DNA of 32,025 nucleotides, taken from assembly GCA_016195095.1 (NCBI GenBank), contig JACQAE010000097.1:1-32025 (forward strand), read 5' to 3'. The DNA is from Pseudomonadota bacterium. Lineage in GTDB: Bacteria; Pseudomonadota; Alphaproteobacteria; Rhizobiales; Xanthobacteraceae. The notes below the pieces were generated by a model. The model was not told the DNA's origin and did not search any database. It worked only from the letters and a program-made list of their open reading frames with translations. The stretch's first letter is position 1; each line of letters opens with the position of its first letter. Positions 1 to 11,631 of the stretch are shown in pieces. Both the position numbers and the translations under genes were made by a program.

Positions 1-13
1 GCTCTTCCGATCT
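1..13. other. Residual Illumina adapter sequence at contig end (not biological)
   Basis: Bases 1-13 are GCTCTTCCGATCT, the exact reverse complement of AGATCGGAAGAGC, the common Illumina TruSeq adapter core. Confidence 0.93.
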
Positions 14-170
14 CCGCCTGTGCCAGTGGCGCGGACGGCGCGCCCATGCCGGCGCCGGCCAGCGTGTAGGCCCAAGCCGCAAGCGACGCCATAACCAACG
101 CGATCAGCGTCGCCGCCCGCTCGCACCGCAATAGCCGCTCAAGTCCGGAAATATCGCGCTTGCGATCCAT
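1..170 (-). CDS. DUF2182-like predicted metal-binding integral membrane protein, N-terminal fragment truncated by contig end
   Basis: Minus-strand ATG at 170 reads MDRKRDISGLERLLRCERAATLIALVMASLAAWAYTLAGAGMGAPSAPLAQA and then runs into adapter. It has a TM helix with the WAY..L..GAGMG pattern typical of DUF2182 N-termini and lies downstream of DUF1326, a frequent partner. Confidence 0.6.
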   Translation of the reverse strand, partial: MDRKRDISGLERLLRCERAATLIALVMASLAAWAYTLAGAGMGAPSAPLAQAEIGR

Positions 171-302
171 GCGGCGCACCATCCGGCAGGGCCGAGGCCG
201 ACCCGCGACCCGTTCCTCTCCCCAATCGCGCAAGCGGCGCCGGCGTGGCCGGGCCCGCGCCTCCTGCACGAAGAAACCGTCCCCGCCGCCGCCGGAAATG
301 CC

Positions 303-935
303 TTAAGCCGCGACGCCGGCCGGCGTCTGCTCCACGCGCGCCAGCGTGGAATGACCTTTCGCCACCTTGAACCTGATGCCGGCCAAGCTGTCGATGGTCG
401 CGTGCGCCACCTCGCCTTCGTGATGCTCGAAACCGTCGGGCATGACGACGCGAATGCGGTGTTCCGCCCCGCTGATCGGATTGCGGATCGGCTCGACATC
501 GGATTGCAGTACGCCGGGGATCGACAGGCGCGCGCGGCGCTTGGCGTAGTCGAATGTCATCTCGATCGGCGCGAAAACCGGTTCGAGCATCTTGGTGATG
601 ATGAGGCTCACAATATGGAAAAGCGTACCCTCCGCCGAGTGTTTTCCCGACATGATCTGGAACAGGGCATCGCGCTGTTCTGACGTGGCGCGCGCGTCGA
701 CGATGGGCTGCAGCGTCCCGTTGCCCTCATGTAGGGGGCCTGGAAAATCGATGGTGACAACAAATGAAATCCCATCGAGTTTCACCTTGCCGAAATGGCC
801 GCTGGTGACATGCATGGCCATCAGGCCCTTGCACGTGCCGTGCGTGGGAGCCGCGTTGAAGTCGCACGGGCAACCATAATCGCAGTTACAATTCTTCAGC
901 CATTCGCCCTTCAGGCGCCAATCGGTCGCCGCCAT
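303..935 (-). CDS. DUF1326 domain-containing protein
   Basis: 210-aa ORF with N-terminal WLKNCNCDYGCPCDFNAAPTHGTCKG Cys-rich motif and a full-length DUF1326-like body. Confidence 0.87.
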   Translation of the reverse strand: MAATDWRLKGEWLKNCNCDYGCPCDFNAAPTHGTCKGLMAMHVTSGHFGKVKLDGISFVVTIDFPGPLHEGNGTLQPIVDARATSEQRDALFQIMSGKHSAEGTLFHIVSLIITKMLEPVFAPIEMTFDYAKRRARLSIPGVLQSDVEPIRNPISGAEHRIRVVMPDGFEHHEGEVAHATIDSLAGIRFKVAKGHSTLARVEQTPAGVAA

Positions 936-1277
936 GATGCTACCCTTTCCTTAAATTGGGAAAAATGATTGTCGTGGTCCGCGGTAATCTCCATCGCCTC
1001 TCGCATTCATCGGCGCACGCAACAATGCCCTGCTTTTTCGGCAAATTGGAAATTGCGATCACGGCATTTCCACCCGCACCGCCGGCCGTCGTCACGGCGC
1101 GGCGCCGACGCCTTGATGCAAATCGCGCAAAGGTGCGGTGCAATTTCGCACCCGCACCCAACCGACGCGTTTCGTGGGGACCAACAACGGCAAACACCTT
1201 AGCGCCGGCGCGCCGAGCTTGGCGAGTAGCGCACGATTTGACGGCAAAACCGTGTCCGCACCGCGTAAAATTCCTTG

Positions 1278-2520
1278 CTACGCCAGTGCCGCCAGCACGC
1301 GCGCCCACGACCGCGTGCCCTTATGGAAACTCGTGAGGTCATATTTTTCATTGGGCGAATGAATGCGGTCGTCGTCGAGGCCAAAGCCGATCAGCAGCGT
1401 ATCCATTCCCAGGAGGCGCTTGAAATCGGCGACCACGGGGATCGACGCGCCCGATCCGATCAGCAACGCCGGCCGGCCCCACTCCTCGCCGAGTGCCGCG
1501 CGCGCGGCGGCAAGCTGCGGCATCGACCAGTCGAGCGCCACCGCCGGCGCGCCGGCATGGCTCGTGAACGCCGCGCTGCAATCGGCCGGCAGGCGCGCGC
1601 GCACGAAACCGCGAAACGCGGCGCGGATGTTCTCGGGCTCCTGGCCACCGACAAGGCGGAACGATATCTTGGCCGCGGCCTGCGCGGGAATGACCGTCTT
1701 CGATCCCTGCCCGGCATAGCCGCCCCAGATGCCGTTGACGTCGCAGGTCGGGCGCGACGACAATTGTTCCATCAACGTGCGGTCCGTCTCGCCGGCCGGC
1801 ACCGACAGGCCGACCTGGCCGAGAAACCCCTGCGGCGTGAAATCAAGCACCGCCCATTGCCGCTTGATATCATCGGGCAATTCCTTGACGCCGTCATAAA
1901 AACCCGGAATGACGATACGCCCATTGTCGTCATGGATGGCGCCGAGAATGCGGGTCAGCACGCGGATGGGGTTTTGCGCCGCGCCGCCAAACATGCCGCT
2001 CGACGAAGGGCAGAATGTTCTTCGAGCCGCACTCCTCCTCGCCCTCGATCATCGCCGTCACCGCCACCGGCAGCGCGCCGGCAACCGCCTGCCAAGCGCG
2101 GCAGGCCTCGATGAAGGTCATCACCTGGCCTTTATCGTCGGCCGCTCCGCGCGCGACGATCGCCTTGCGGCCGTTGGGCAAGGTCGCGATGCGCGGCTCG
2201 AACGGCGGCGTCTGCCACAGTTCCAGCGGATCGACCGGCTGGACGTCGTAATGGCCGTAGAACAGCACCCGCTTGCCGCCACCGCCATTGGCATGCGCCA
2301 GCATGATGGGATGGCCGGCGGTCGCGTGGACGTCGGCGGCAAAGCCAAGCCCGGCCAGTTCGCGCGCGATGTGCTCGGCGGCGGTACGGCAATGCGGCGC
2401 ATAGGCCGCGTCGGTCGATATCGATTGTATGCGCAGGAGCGCGAATAGGCGCTCAAGGCTGGCGTCAAGGTCGCGATCGATGCGGTCAAGAACGGCGGGC
2501 AGCGCGGCGGTGGGTGTCAT
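1278..2520 (-). pseudogene. M20 family metallopeptidase/dipeptidase disrupted by internal deletion and frameshift
   Basis: Frame 1 (ATG at 2520) carries LFYGHYDVQPVDP and MIEGEEECGSKNILPFVE. The other frame resumes at SGMFGGAAQNP and runs through GGYAGQGSKTVIPAQAAAKISFRLV to the end. Both halves are M20-like but in different frames, and the segment normally between them is missing. Confidence 0.8.
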
Positions 2521-2524
2521 GGTG

Positions 2525-4126
2525 CTAGCGCCGCAGGATGCCGCCGAGCGTGCCGCGCAGGATGGCACGCCCAATCGTGCCCCCGGTCTTGCCGCCGAGC
2601 GATTTGCCAAGGTCGGCGGCAATCTGCCCGGCGACGCGATTGGCGACGCTGCGGGTGACTTCGCGCGCGATGCGCTGGCCGGTGGTCAGCCGCGCGCCGC
2701 GCGCGCGGCTGGTGCCGAAGATGCCGCCGAACACGGCGCCGATCCTCGCCAGGATACCGCCATTGGCCGCCTCCGCGCCCGGCGCCTGCGGCGCGGAACC
2801 GTCGGCCGGCGGCGGCGTAACCGTCGCGCGACCCTCCTTGACGCGCTTCTGTAGAACCTCGTAGGCGGACTCGGAATCGACCGCCGTGTCGTACTTGCCC
2901 TTCACCACGCTTCGCGCGATCACCGCGCGACGCTCCGGCTCGCTCACTGGGCCCACCCGCGCACAGGGCGGGCGCACCATGCAGCGCTCGACCATCGAGG
3001 GCGTGCCGTTGCCTTCGAGAAAGGATACCAGCGCCTCGCCCTTGCCGAGTTCGGTGATCACCTGCGCGGTATCGAGCGCGGGGTTGGGACGGAATGTTTC
3101 GGCGGCGGCGCGCACGGCCTTCTGGTCGCGCGGCGTGAATGCGCGCAATGCGTGCTGCACGCGGTTGCCGAGTTGCGCCAGCACGCGGTCGGGCACGTCG
3201 AGCGGGTTCTGGGTGACGAAGAACACGCCGACGCCCTTGGAACGGATCAGCCGCACCACCTGCTCGATCTTTTCGAGCAGCGCCTTGGGCGCCTCATTGA
3301 AAAGCAGGTGCGCCTCGTCGAAAAAGAACACGAGCTTGGGCTTGTCGGGATCGCCCACTTCCGGCAATTCCTCAAACAGTTCCGCGAGCAGCCATAACAG
3401 GAAGGTCGCATAGAGCCGTGGATTTTCCATCAGCTTGTCGGCCGCGAGAATATTGATGACGCCGCGGCCGCTTGAATCGACGCGCATGAAGTCCTTGAGC
3501 ACCAGCGCCGGCTCGCCGAAGAACTTCGTGCCTCCCTGGTTTTCGATGACCAGGAGCGCGCGCTGGATCGTCCCCACCGTCTGCCTGGATATATTGCCGT
3601 AGAGCGCGGTCAGCTCCGAGGCATGTTCGGCGACCAGCGCCAATACCGCGCGCAGGTCCTTGAGGTCGAGAAGCAGCAGGCCCTGCTCGTCGGCGACGCG
3701 GAACGCGATATTGAGAACGCCCTCCTGCACCTCATTGAGGTCCATGAGCCGCGCCAGCAGGAGCGGCCCCATTTCCGAAATGGTGGCACGCACCGGGTGG
3801 CCCTGCTCGCCGAAAATGTCCCAGAAAATGACGGGAAATTCATCGACCTGGTAAGCGAAGCCCAGTTCCTTCGCGCGTTTGACGAACGGTTCCTTGGCCT
3901 CGCCGATGGCGGCGATGCCGGAGAGGTCGCTCTTGATGTCGGCGGCGAAGACCGGCACGCCGGCGCGCGAGAAACCCTCCGCAAGCACTTGCAACGTCAC
4001 GGTCTTGCCGGTCCCCGTGGCACCGGTCACCAGCCCGTGCCGATTGGCCAGGCGCAGCGCAAGGGATTCGCGCTTGGCGCCGCCGCCGACATAGATAAGT
4101 CCGTCCTTGTCGAGTTCCGCCATCAA
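2525..4126 (-). CDS. HerA/YjgR-like helicase, DUF853 family ATPase
   Basis: 533-aa ORF with Walker [26 protein letters not shown], Walker [14 protein letters not shown], and the Gly/Arg-rich C-terminal tail typical of YjgR/DUF853. Confidence 0.93.
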   Translation of the reverse strand: MMAELDKDGLIYVGGGAKRESLALRLANRHGLVTGATGTGKTVTLQVLAEGFSRAGVPVFAADIKSDLSGIAAIGEAKEPFVKRAKELGFAYQVDEFPVIFWDIFGEQGHPVRATISEMGPLLLARLMDLNEVQEGVLNIAFRVADEQGLLLLDLKDLRAVLALVAEHASELTALYGNISRQTVGTIQRALLVIENQGGTKFFGEPALVLKDFMRVDSSGRGVINILAADKLMENPRLYATFLLWLLAELFEELPEVGDPDKPKLVFFFDEAHLLFNEAPKALLEKIEQVVRLIRSKGVGVFFVTQNPLDVPDRVLAQLGNRVQHALRAFTPRDQKAVRAAAETFRPNPALDTAQVITELGKGEALVSFLEGNGTPSMVERCMVRPPCARVGPVSEPERRAVIARSVVKGKYDTAVDSESAYEVLQKRVKEGRATVTPPPADGSAPQAPGAEAANGGILARIGAVFGGIFGTSRARGARLTTGQRIAREVTRSVANRVAGQIAADLGKSLGGKTGGTIGRAILRGTLGGILRR

Positions 4127-4242
4127 TCATGCCCTTCGCCATGCACGCCAGCGCCGTGACGGAGATGGGCCACGGCGGCGCCCGCTGACAATTTTGTCTT
4201 AGCATAGCGCCTGTGGCCACGCGCGCATACCGCGATGCACGC

Positions 4243-4260
4243 GGCTTGCTCGAGCAAGCC
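4243..4260. repeat. Perfect 18-bp palindrome GGCTTGCTCGAGCAAGCC in divergent intergenic region
   Basis: Read directly; identical to its own reverse complement. Lies between the divergent HerA-like ATPase and the gene at 4426. Confidence 0.85.
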
Positions 4261-4425
4261 CGCGCGGCAAATCGTGTTTTTCCGGCAACGTCGCCACGTT
4301 GAATCACATTGGCGTGGTTGCCGGCGTTGCCCCGCACGGCGTTTAACGCTATCAATTCCATTGGGTCTGAGAAATTTGTCGGTTTTGCGAAGAACCCGCC
4401 GTTGAGAGCGGGAAGCGAGGGGGCG

Positions 4426-4785
4426 ATGAACGAACTGATCGATCGCATCGTCGCCAGTATCGGCGTCGATCGCGCCATTGCCGAAAGCGCTGTCGGCATT
4501 ATTCTCGATTTTCTCTGCCGGGAAGGTCCCACGGACAAGGTTGAGGCGTTGATCGACCGCCTTGCCGGCGCGCGCGCCCTCATGGACGCGGCACGCGCCG
4601 GCGGCGACGGCGGCTCCGGCGGCGGGATCATGGCGGTCGGTGCCCGACTCATGGGTATCGGGCTTGGCATGGGTGACATCCAGGGCGTCACGCGCGAAGT
4701 CATCGCGCATGCGCGGCAAGCCGCTGGCGAGGATGCGGTCGGTGAGATCGTGGGGGCGATTCCAGGTCTTGGCCAGTTCGTCTGA
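4426..4785 (+). CDS. Small conserved hypothetical protein with glycine-rich centre
   Basis: ATG at 4426 after a purine-rich GGAAGCGAGGGGG; reads MNELIDRIVASIGVDRAIAESAVGIILDFLCREGPTDKVEALIDRL...IPGLGQFV. Resembles small alphaproteobacterial hypothetical proteins. Confidence 0.7.
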   Translation: MNELIDRIVASIGVDRAIAESAVGIILDFLCREGPTDKVEALIDRLAGARALMDAARAGGDGGSGGGIMAVGARLMGIGLGMGDIQGVTREVIAHARQAAGEDAVGEIVGAIPGLGQFV

Positions 4786-4948
4786 GGCGCATGGCGCTCG
4801 CGGTCAATAGCGGGCGCCGTGGCGATCGGTATTGTTGCATGTTTCGTGGCGAGCTGGTGTCGACGTCCGGTGAAAATGGTCTGCGAGGCGGGTCGCGCGG
4901 GCGGTGCGGCTCACGCAACCGGGAATGGCGTGCGGAAAGGAGGCCGGC

Positions 4949-5356
4949 ATGAGCTACTCGATTGACGGCCTTGCCGCGCTTGGCGCCAACGTCACCCGCA
5001 TGCTCAAATCGGTCGGCATTCGCACCACCGGCAAGCTGCTCGAAGCGGCCAAAAATCCCAGGGGGCGCAAGGCCTTGTCCTCGGCGACCGGCTTTGACGA
5101 GGCGCAACTGCTGCGCTGGGCCAACCTTGCCGACCGCATGCGCATTCCCGGCGTCGGCGAACCCTATGCCGAACTCATGCGCGCGGCCGGCGTCGAGACG
5201 ATAAAGGAACTCACCTGCCGCAATCCCGCCAACCTCGCCAAGAAGATGTCGGACGCCAATTCCAAGCGCCGGTTGGTGCGCTCGTTGCCGTCGTCGCGGA
5301 TCATTGCCCGCTGGATCGAGGATGCCAAGAAACTGCCGCCGAAAATTTCCTATTGA
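4949..5356 (+). CDS. DUF4332 domain-containing protein (helix-hairpin-helix-like)
   Basis: AGGAGG-type RBS before ATG 4949; MSYSIDGLAALGANVTRMLKSVGIRTTGKLLEAA...MRIPGVGEPYAELMRAAGVETIKELTCRNPANLAKKM matches the DUF4332 pattern. Confidence 0.85.
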   Translation: MSYSIDGLAALGANVTRMLKSVGIRTTGKLLEAAKNPRGRKALSSATGFDEAQLLRWANLADRMRIPGVGEPYAELMRAAGVETIKELTCRNPANLAKKMSDANSKRRLVRSLPSSRIIARWIEDAKKLPPKISY

Positions 5357-5434
5357 CCGCCGTCGCCGCGCCGCCAACACGGCAAGGCAGCGCGAGCGCT
5401 CGACAATCCGCACGAACGACGCCAGGCGCGCCCG

Positions 5435-6304
5435 ATGATCGCCCGTGACGCTCCCGTTGCACGCGGCCCACGCGCGACGCCGGCCGCGAACGCGGCCGAC
5501 CTGCCGGATTTGCTCGCGCGCCGCCGACCTCTGGTCATGGGAATTCTCAATGTCACGCCCGATTCCTTCTCCGACGGCGGACAATTCCTCAACGCGCACG
5601 CCGCCCTCGCCCATGCCCGCGCCATGGTCGCGGCCGGCGCCGACCTGATCGATGCCGGCGCGGAATCGACCCGCCCCTATGGCGACGCGCAGCCGGTGCC
5701 GGGCGCCACCGAGAAGGCGCGCCTCGCCGGCGTCCTGCCCGACCTGGTCGCGCTCGGCGTGCCGGTTTCCCTCGACACGATGAAATCCGAAATCGCCCAA
5801 TGGGCACTCGACCATGGCGCCGCCATCATCAACGACGTCTGGGGCCTGCAGCGCGACCCCGGCATGGCGGCGCTCGCCGCGCGGCGCGGCGTGCCGGTGA
5901 TCGTCATGCACAACCGCGAGCGCGCCGAGGCCGATATCGATATCATGGCCGACATGGAGGCCTTTTTTGCCCGCTCGCTCGATATCGCCGAGCGTGCCGG
6001 GATGGCGCGCGCGCGCATCGTGCTCGATCCCGGCATCGGCTTTGGCAAGACGCCGCAACAGAGCATGATCGCGCTCGCGCAGCTTGCGCGTCTGCGTCGG
6101 TTCGGCCTGCCGATCTTGGTTGGGGCGTCGCGCAAGCGCTTCATCGCCTCCGTCAGCCCCGCGCCGCCGCGCGAGCGCATCGGCGGCTCCATCGCCGCCG
6201 CACTGCTCGCGGCCACGAATGGCGCCGACATCCTGCGCGTGCACGATGTCGGCGAAACGCTGCAGGCGCTGCGCGTGAACGATGCGATCCGGGGGTGTCA
6301 ATGA
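5435..6304 (+). CDS. folP: Dihydropteroate synthase
   Basis: Motifs MGILNVTPDSFSDGG, GADLIDAGAESTRPYG, IVLDPGIGFGKT and ILVGASRKRFI. Confidence 0.97.
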   Translation: MIARDAPVARGPRATPAANAADLPDLLARRRPLVMGILNVTPDSFSDGGQFLNAHAALAHARAMVAAGADLIDAGAESTRPYGDAQPVPGATEKARLAGVLPDLVALGVPVSLDTMKSEIAQWALDHGAAIINDVWGLQRDPGMAALAARRGVPVIVMHNRERAEADIDIMADMEAFFARSLDIAERAGMARARIVLDPGIGFGKTPQQSMIALAQLARLRRFGLPILVGASRKRFIASVSPAPPRERIGGSIAAALLAATNGADILRVHDVGETLQALRVNDAIRGCQ

Positions 6305-6690
6305 GCGCCAGGCTCGATACGATCTTCCTGCGCGGGCTCATCATCCATGCGCATCATGGCGTCATGACACACGAGCAGAAAGTGGGCCAGCGTTTCGAGA
6401 TCGACATTGAACTGTCGATCGACCTTGCCTCCGCCGCGCGCAGCGACAAGCTCGCCGACACCGTCTCCTATAGCGCGATCGCCGAGGCCGCGACCCGCGC
6501 CTTCACCGCACGCGACTTCCGCCTGGTCGAGGCGGCCGCCGGGGCGGTCGCCGACGCCATCCTGCGCAAGTTCTCCCCCGCCACCGCCGTCACGGTCACC
6601 GTGCACAAGCCGCACGCGCCGATCGCGGCCATTTTTCGCGATGTGGGCGTGTGTCTATCGCGCACGCGCGCGGACCGGGGTCATGGCTGA
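6301..6690 (+). CDS. folB: Dihydroneopterin aldolase
   Basis: ATGA overlap with the folP stop; MSARLDTIFLRGLIIHAHHGVMTHEQKVGQRFEIDIEL...DTVSYSAIAE...VTVHKPHAPI. Confidence 0.96.
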   Translation: MSARLDTIFLRGLIIHAHHGVMTHEQKVGQRFEIDIELSIDLASAARSDKLADTVSYSAIAEAATRAFTARDFRLVEAAAGAVADAILRKFSPATAVTVTVHKPHAPIAAIFRDVGVCLSRTRADRGHG

Positions 6691-7168
6691 GGCGCTCATC
6701 GCGCTCGGCGGCAATCTGGGCGACGCCAGAACGGCCATCGCGCAAGCGATCGAGGCGCTGTGCGCGGAGCCTCACACGCGACTGCGCGCGCGTTCGTCGG
6801 ACTATCGCACGCCGCCCTGGGGGGTCGTCGATCAGCCGGCCTTCGTCAATTGCGCCATTGCCGTGGAAACCTCGCTATCGCCGCGCGAATTGCTGGCGCA
6901 CGCGCTTGGCGTCGAGCGCCGGCTCGGGCGCGAGCGCGGGCGCGGGCAGCGCTTTGGGCCGCGGGTGATCGATATCGACCTCATCGCCTATGACGATCTG
7001 CGTTGCCTGGAGCCCGACCTGCAATTGCCGCATCCGCGCCTGTTCGAGCGCGCCTTCGTGCTCATTCCCCTGGCCGAGATCGCGCCTGCGCGCATGATTT
7101 CCGGCAGGCAAATCCGCGCGGCGGCGCGAGCGGCCGATGGCAGTGGGATTGTGCGCCTGCCCGACTGA
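6683..7168 (+). CDS. folK: 2-amino-4-hydroxy-6-hydroxymethyldihydropteridine diphosphokinase
   Basis: Overlaps the folB end; MAEALIALGGNLGD...YRTPPWGVVDQPAFVNCAIAVET...RRLGRERGRGQRFGPRVIDIDLIAYD...LPHPRLFERAFVLIPLAEIAP. Confidence 0.97.
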   Translation: MAEALIALGGNLGDARTAIAQAIEALCAEPHTRLRARSSDYRTPPWGVVDQPAFVNCAIAVETSLSPRELLAHALGVERRLGRERGRGQRFGPRVIDIDLIAYDDLRCLEPDLQLPHPRLFERAFVLIPLAEIAPARMISGRQIRAAARAADGSGIVRLPD

Positions 7169-7309
7169 GGACATTGACCCAAACTGGACGCCGGCTGCCG
7201 CGACGCACGCGCGTCGCCATCCTCGAGCCGGGGCGAGCGGCGCGCCGGCGCCGACCGGCGGTGCCATCGCGTGATTGGCGTCGCCGCCGTCCCATGGCAT
7301 GGAAGAGGC

Positions 7310-9184
7310 ATGGACGAGGAGAACTCCGAAAACCTGTCGCTCGCCGCCGAATTCGCCGAGGCAACGCGCGAGCGATGGCTCGAACTGGTCGAAGCGACGC
7401 TCAAGGGCGCGCCCTTCGCCAGCCGGCTGGTCGCGCGCAGCCGTGATGGTATCGCGATCGGCCCGCTTTACGCGCGCGCGGCGCCCACGTCCGCGCCGCT
7501 TGCCCGCGCTCCCGGCACGCCGTGGCAGATCATGCAGCGCATCGAGCATCCCGACGCCGACGCCGCCAATGCGCAGGCCTTGAACGACCTCGAAAATGGC
7601 GCCAGCGGACTGACCCTGGTAGGTGCCGGCGGCATCGGCGGGCGGGGTTATGGCCTCGACCCGTCCGCGGCGGCGCTGGCGCGAACGCTTTGTGGCGTGC
7701 ATCTCGACGCCAATATCGGCATCGACTTCGACATCGGTCAAGCGAGCGCGGACATGCCGGCGCATTTCGCAGCCCTCGTCGGCGCAGGCGGCCTTGATCC
7801 CACCCGCATCGACGCGCGCTTTGGCCTCGATCCGCTCGGCGCCATGGCGCGCGCCGGCGCAAGCCACGCCCCCTGGCGCGATATCGCGCCGCGATTTGCG
7901 GAGCAGATCGCACGCCTCGCGCAGGGCGGTTGGCGCGGCCCCTTCGCCGTCGCGGACGGCCGCGTGATCCACGACGCCGGCGGCTCGGAGGTACAGGAAC
8001 TGGCGTGGGTGATTTCCGTTGCGGTCGCCTATCTGCGCGCGCTCGCCGCCGGCGGCATCGCGCTTGATGGCGCGGGTGGGCCGATCTATTTCCGGCTCGC
8101 CGCCGATTCCGACGCTTTTCTCGGCATCGCCAAGCTGCGCGCGCTGCGCCGTCTATGGGCGCGCGTGGAGGCGGCAAGCGGGCTTCCCGCGCGACCGGCC
8201 TTCCTCGCGGCGGAGGTCGCCTGGCGCATGATGACGCGGCGCAATCCGTGGGCCAACATGCTGCGCGCGACCATGGCGGTCTTCGCCGCCGGCGTCGGCG
8301 GCGCCGACGCCATCAGCGTCCTTGCGTTCACCTCAGCGCTCGGCCTGCCAGACGGTTTCGCACGCCGCATCGCGCGCAATACGCAGCTTATGCTGATCGA
8401 GGAAGCCAATCTCGCGAGAGTCGCCGACCCGGCCGCCGGCGCCGGCAGCTTTGAGGACCTGACCGCACAGCTCTGCGTGGCGGCCTGGAAGGCCTTCCAG
8501 GACATCGAGCGCGCGGGCGGGGCGTTCGCCGCGCTCGAACAAGGCCGCGTCCAAGACGGGGTCGCGGCGACGCGCGCCGAGCGCCAGCAGGCGCTCGCAC
8601 GCCGCCGCGACGCGCTCATCGGCACGAGCGAGTTTCCCGATCTTCACGAGCGCGCCGTCGCGGTGCTCGACGTGGCACCGGTAATTCCGCGGCCGCTTGC
8701 GGCCGCCTTCCGCTTCGCGCCGCTGCCCGCCTTGCGGCTCGCCGAGCCCTTCGAGGAATTGCGCGCGGCCTGCGAGCATATCCTCGCGCGCGACGGCGCG
8801 CGGCCACGCGTTTTTCTCGCCAATCTCGGAACGCCCTCGCAATTCACCGCCCGCGCCTCCTTCGCGCGCAATTTCTTTGCTGCCGGCGGCATCGAATGCC
8901 TCGACAATGACGGTTTTGCGAGCCGCGCCGGCATGCTGGCGGCGTGGCGGAATTCAGGCGCGCGGCTAGCCTGCCTGTGTTCCACAGATGAGGTCTATGC
9001 CGATGAGGCGGCCGAGGCCGCCGGCGCCCTCAGGTCGGCGGCGGCCGCCCATATCTACCTTGCCGGCCGGCCGGGCGAGCGCGAGGCGGCGCTCCGGGAC
9101 GCGGGCGTCGGCGAATTCATCTATGCCGGCAGCGACGCACTGGCGATTTTGCGCGCGGCGCATGATATTCTGGCGCGCGCATAG
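7310..9184 (+). CDS. mutA: Methylmalonyl-CoA mutase small subunit (beta)
   Basis: MMCM-like body (WRMMTRRNPWANMLRATMAVFAAGVGGADAISVLAFTSALGLPDGFARRIARNTQLMLIEEANLARVADPAAGAGSFEDLT) directly upstream of the large subunit. The ORF opens at 7271; 7310 is the more likely start. Confidence 0.92.
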   Translation: MDEENSENLSLAAEFAEATRERWLELVEATLKGAPFASRLVARSRDGIAIGPLYARAAPTSAPLARAPGTPWQIMQRIEHPDADAANAQALNDLENGASGLTLVGAGGIGGRGYGLDPSAAALARTLCGVHLDANIGIDFDIGQASADMPAHFAALVGAGGLDPTRIDARFGLDPLGAMARAGASHAPWRDIAPRFAEQIARLAQGGWRGPFAVADGRVIHDAGGSEVQELAWVISVAVAYLRALAAGGIALDGAGGPIYFRLAADSDAFLGIAKLRALRRLWARVEAASGLPARPAFLAAEVAWRMMTRRNPWANMLRATMAVFAAGVGGADAISVLAFTSALGLPDGFARRIARNTQLMLIEEANLARVADPAAGAGSFEDLTAQLCVAAWKAFQDIERAGGAFAALEQGRVQDGVAATRAERQQALARRRDALIGTSEFPDLHERAVAVLDVAPVIPRPLAAAFRFAPLPALRLAEPFEELRAACEHILARDGARPRVFLANLGTPSQFTARASFARNFFAAGGIECLDNDGFASRAGMLAAWRNSGARLACLCSTDEVYADEAAEAAGALRSAAAAHIYLAGRPGEREAALRDAGVGEFIYAGSDALAILRAAHDILARA

Positions 9185-9193
9185 GCTCGACCC

Positions 9194-11353
<2,160 letters not shown>

Positions 11354-11410
11354 GCGGCACGCCCAATATTCGCGACCCGCACGGCCGATCGGCGCAGCCG
11401 TAACAGCCCC

Positions 11411-11484
11411 CGCCGCGGAAAATGCCGCAAGGCCAAAGGAAATAGCGCGCTTTCCAATTCCAATGAAACGCGAAGCGCCCTAGA
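11411..11484 (-). repeat. Dispersed intergenic palindromic repeat, copy 1 (partial)
   Basis: Reverse complement TCTAGGGCGCTTCGCGTTTCATTGGAATTGGAAAGCGCGCTATTTCCTTTGGCCTTGCGGCATTTTCCGCGGCG aligns along its length with copies at 19221-19327 and 29731-29840. Confidence 0.88.
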
Positions 11485-11631
11485 CACGAGCGAGCGCGTT
11501 CGTTGCCGCCGAATCGGATGGCTGCGGATATCATTTGATTTTTGCCGCGATCGCATCGGAAACGTTGGCGGCAATTCGCGTTCCCGCCTGGCCGCGCCGC
11601 GCGCCGGCGCCAGCAGATGGACTTGCGCCCA

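Noticed and set aside
940-1308. Overlapping ORFs on both strands in the gap between DUF1326 and the M20 gene
   Set aside because: All are Arg/Ala-rich with no motifs or convincing ribosome-binding sites; probably intergenic.
4700-6301. 533-aa minus-strand ORF opposite folP and DUF4332
   Set aside because: Low-complexity Arg/Gly/Ala-rich translation with no recognisable motifs, antisense to clear folP; typical spurious ORF in high-GC DNA.
7169-7309. Possible cobalamin riboswitch before the B12-dependent mutase genes
   Set aside because: No recognisable B12-box or extended conserved structure by eye in this 141-nt gap.
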